A stretch of DNA of 64,000 nt. It comes from JAXLYX01 sp046351215 (lineage in GTDB: Bacteria; Myxococcota_A; Polyangia; Polyangiales; Houyiibacteriaceae). Shown piece by piece: positions 63,909 to 64,000 of this stretch (position 1 is its first letter; the number at the start of each line of letters is the position of its first letter). The stretch is taken from NCBI GenBank assembly GCA_046351215.1, contig JAXLYX010000006.1, positions 124,001 to 188,000 of the forward strand. Reading direction: 5' to 3'. The position numbers and the translations under genes were made by a program. A model generated the notes under the pieces. The model saw only the letters and a list, made by a program, of their open reading frames with translations. It ran no database searches and was not told the DNA's origin.

Positions 63909-64000
63909 ATGATGCAGACAACCCAGAACATCGAAGTGGTGGTGGCCGAGCTCGGGGCCGATTGGTCCTCGTACGTCCGGCCGGCGGGTGTGAACGACGC
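63909..64000 (+). CDS. Partial CDS running off the right edge, sigma-54 driven
   Basis: The first 30 or so codons only (MMQTTQNIEVVVAEL, then GADWSSYVRPA). ATG 63909 has GGGAG eight bases upstream. The product family cannot be told from this short piece. The sigma-54 promoter right above it is the main clue to its regulation. It is transcribed away from the tRNA genes. Confidence 0.7.
   Translation, partial: MMQTTQNIEVVVAELGADWSSYVRPAGVND

Overview
The window is about 70% GC and densely coded on both strands. Its gene set fits a deltaproteobacterial or myxobacterial genome (Myxococcota, possibly of Sandaracinus/Polyangia type). The pointers are a transmembrane Ser/Thr protein kinase, a protein resembling the myxobacterial DUF2378/TIGR02265 family, a canonical sigma-54 promoter, many small lipoproteins, CCP(Sushi)/EGF repeat proteins, a class-B type succinate dehydrogenase (C-A-B order, no sdhD) and a split methylmalonyl-CoA mutase. 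The taxonomic placement is inferred from gene content; there is no rRNA or marker gene here to settle it.

Layout. 1-5995: a secreted CCP/EGF repeat protein gene cut in two by a decayed IS21-family element (about 1119-3915). The element keeps imperfect terminal inverted repeats and frameshifted istA and istB remnants. 6053-6081: a strong terminator closes that locus. 6312-14251: a PAS-PAS-PAS hybrid histidine kinase, two lipoproteins, and one 1350-residue polypeptide joining topoisomerase III to RecQ helicase and an HRDC domain. 14270-25136: mainly housekeeping and hypothetical genes (nitrobindin-like protein, M20 peptidase, class II glutamine amidotransferase, TauE/SafE permease, SDR, HD hydrolase, DUF2254-like membrane protein, lipoproteins, EEP nuclease, SirB1-like protein, LD-carboxypeptidase). 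25248-29939: sdhCAB with a KamA-like radical SAM gene upstream. 30115-39501: esterase, receptor-like Ser/Thr kinase with a long C-terminal repeat region, DUF2378-like/TPR pair, HAD phosphatase, lipoprotein, YheT-like hydrolase and a divergent TetR regulator with a palindromic operator candidate.

39616-44383: an M74 murein endopeptidase, a free-standing acyl carrier protein, a CFA-synthase-like methyltransferase, a membrane protein, a single-domain response regulator and a TonB-like proline-rich protein. 44503-53024: mcmA-mcmB-meaB (propionate/methylmalonyl-CoA to succinyl-CoA, which feeds the succinate dehydrogenase encoded 16 kb away), followed by an SLC13 transporter translationally coupled to an outer-membrane porin. 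53056-63433: RNase D, a 1047-residue DUF2339 membrane protein, a second M74 endopeptidase, nitroreductase, a HupE/parvulin pair, a small SpoIIAA-like protein, a PepSY-type membrane protein under a near-consensus Fur box, and an ADP-ribosylglycohydrolase.

The right edge carries tRNA-Glu(TTC) and tRNA-Lys(TTT), both on the minus strand, with a 14-bp stem terminator. Beyond them is a textbook -24/-12 promoter driving a gene that runs off the window. No CRISPR array, prophage or rRNA was seen. The most unusual items are the TopB-RecQ-HRDC fusion, the IS21 wreck inside an otherwise clean CCP/EGF gene, and the coupled transporter/porin pair behind the mutase operon.
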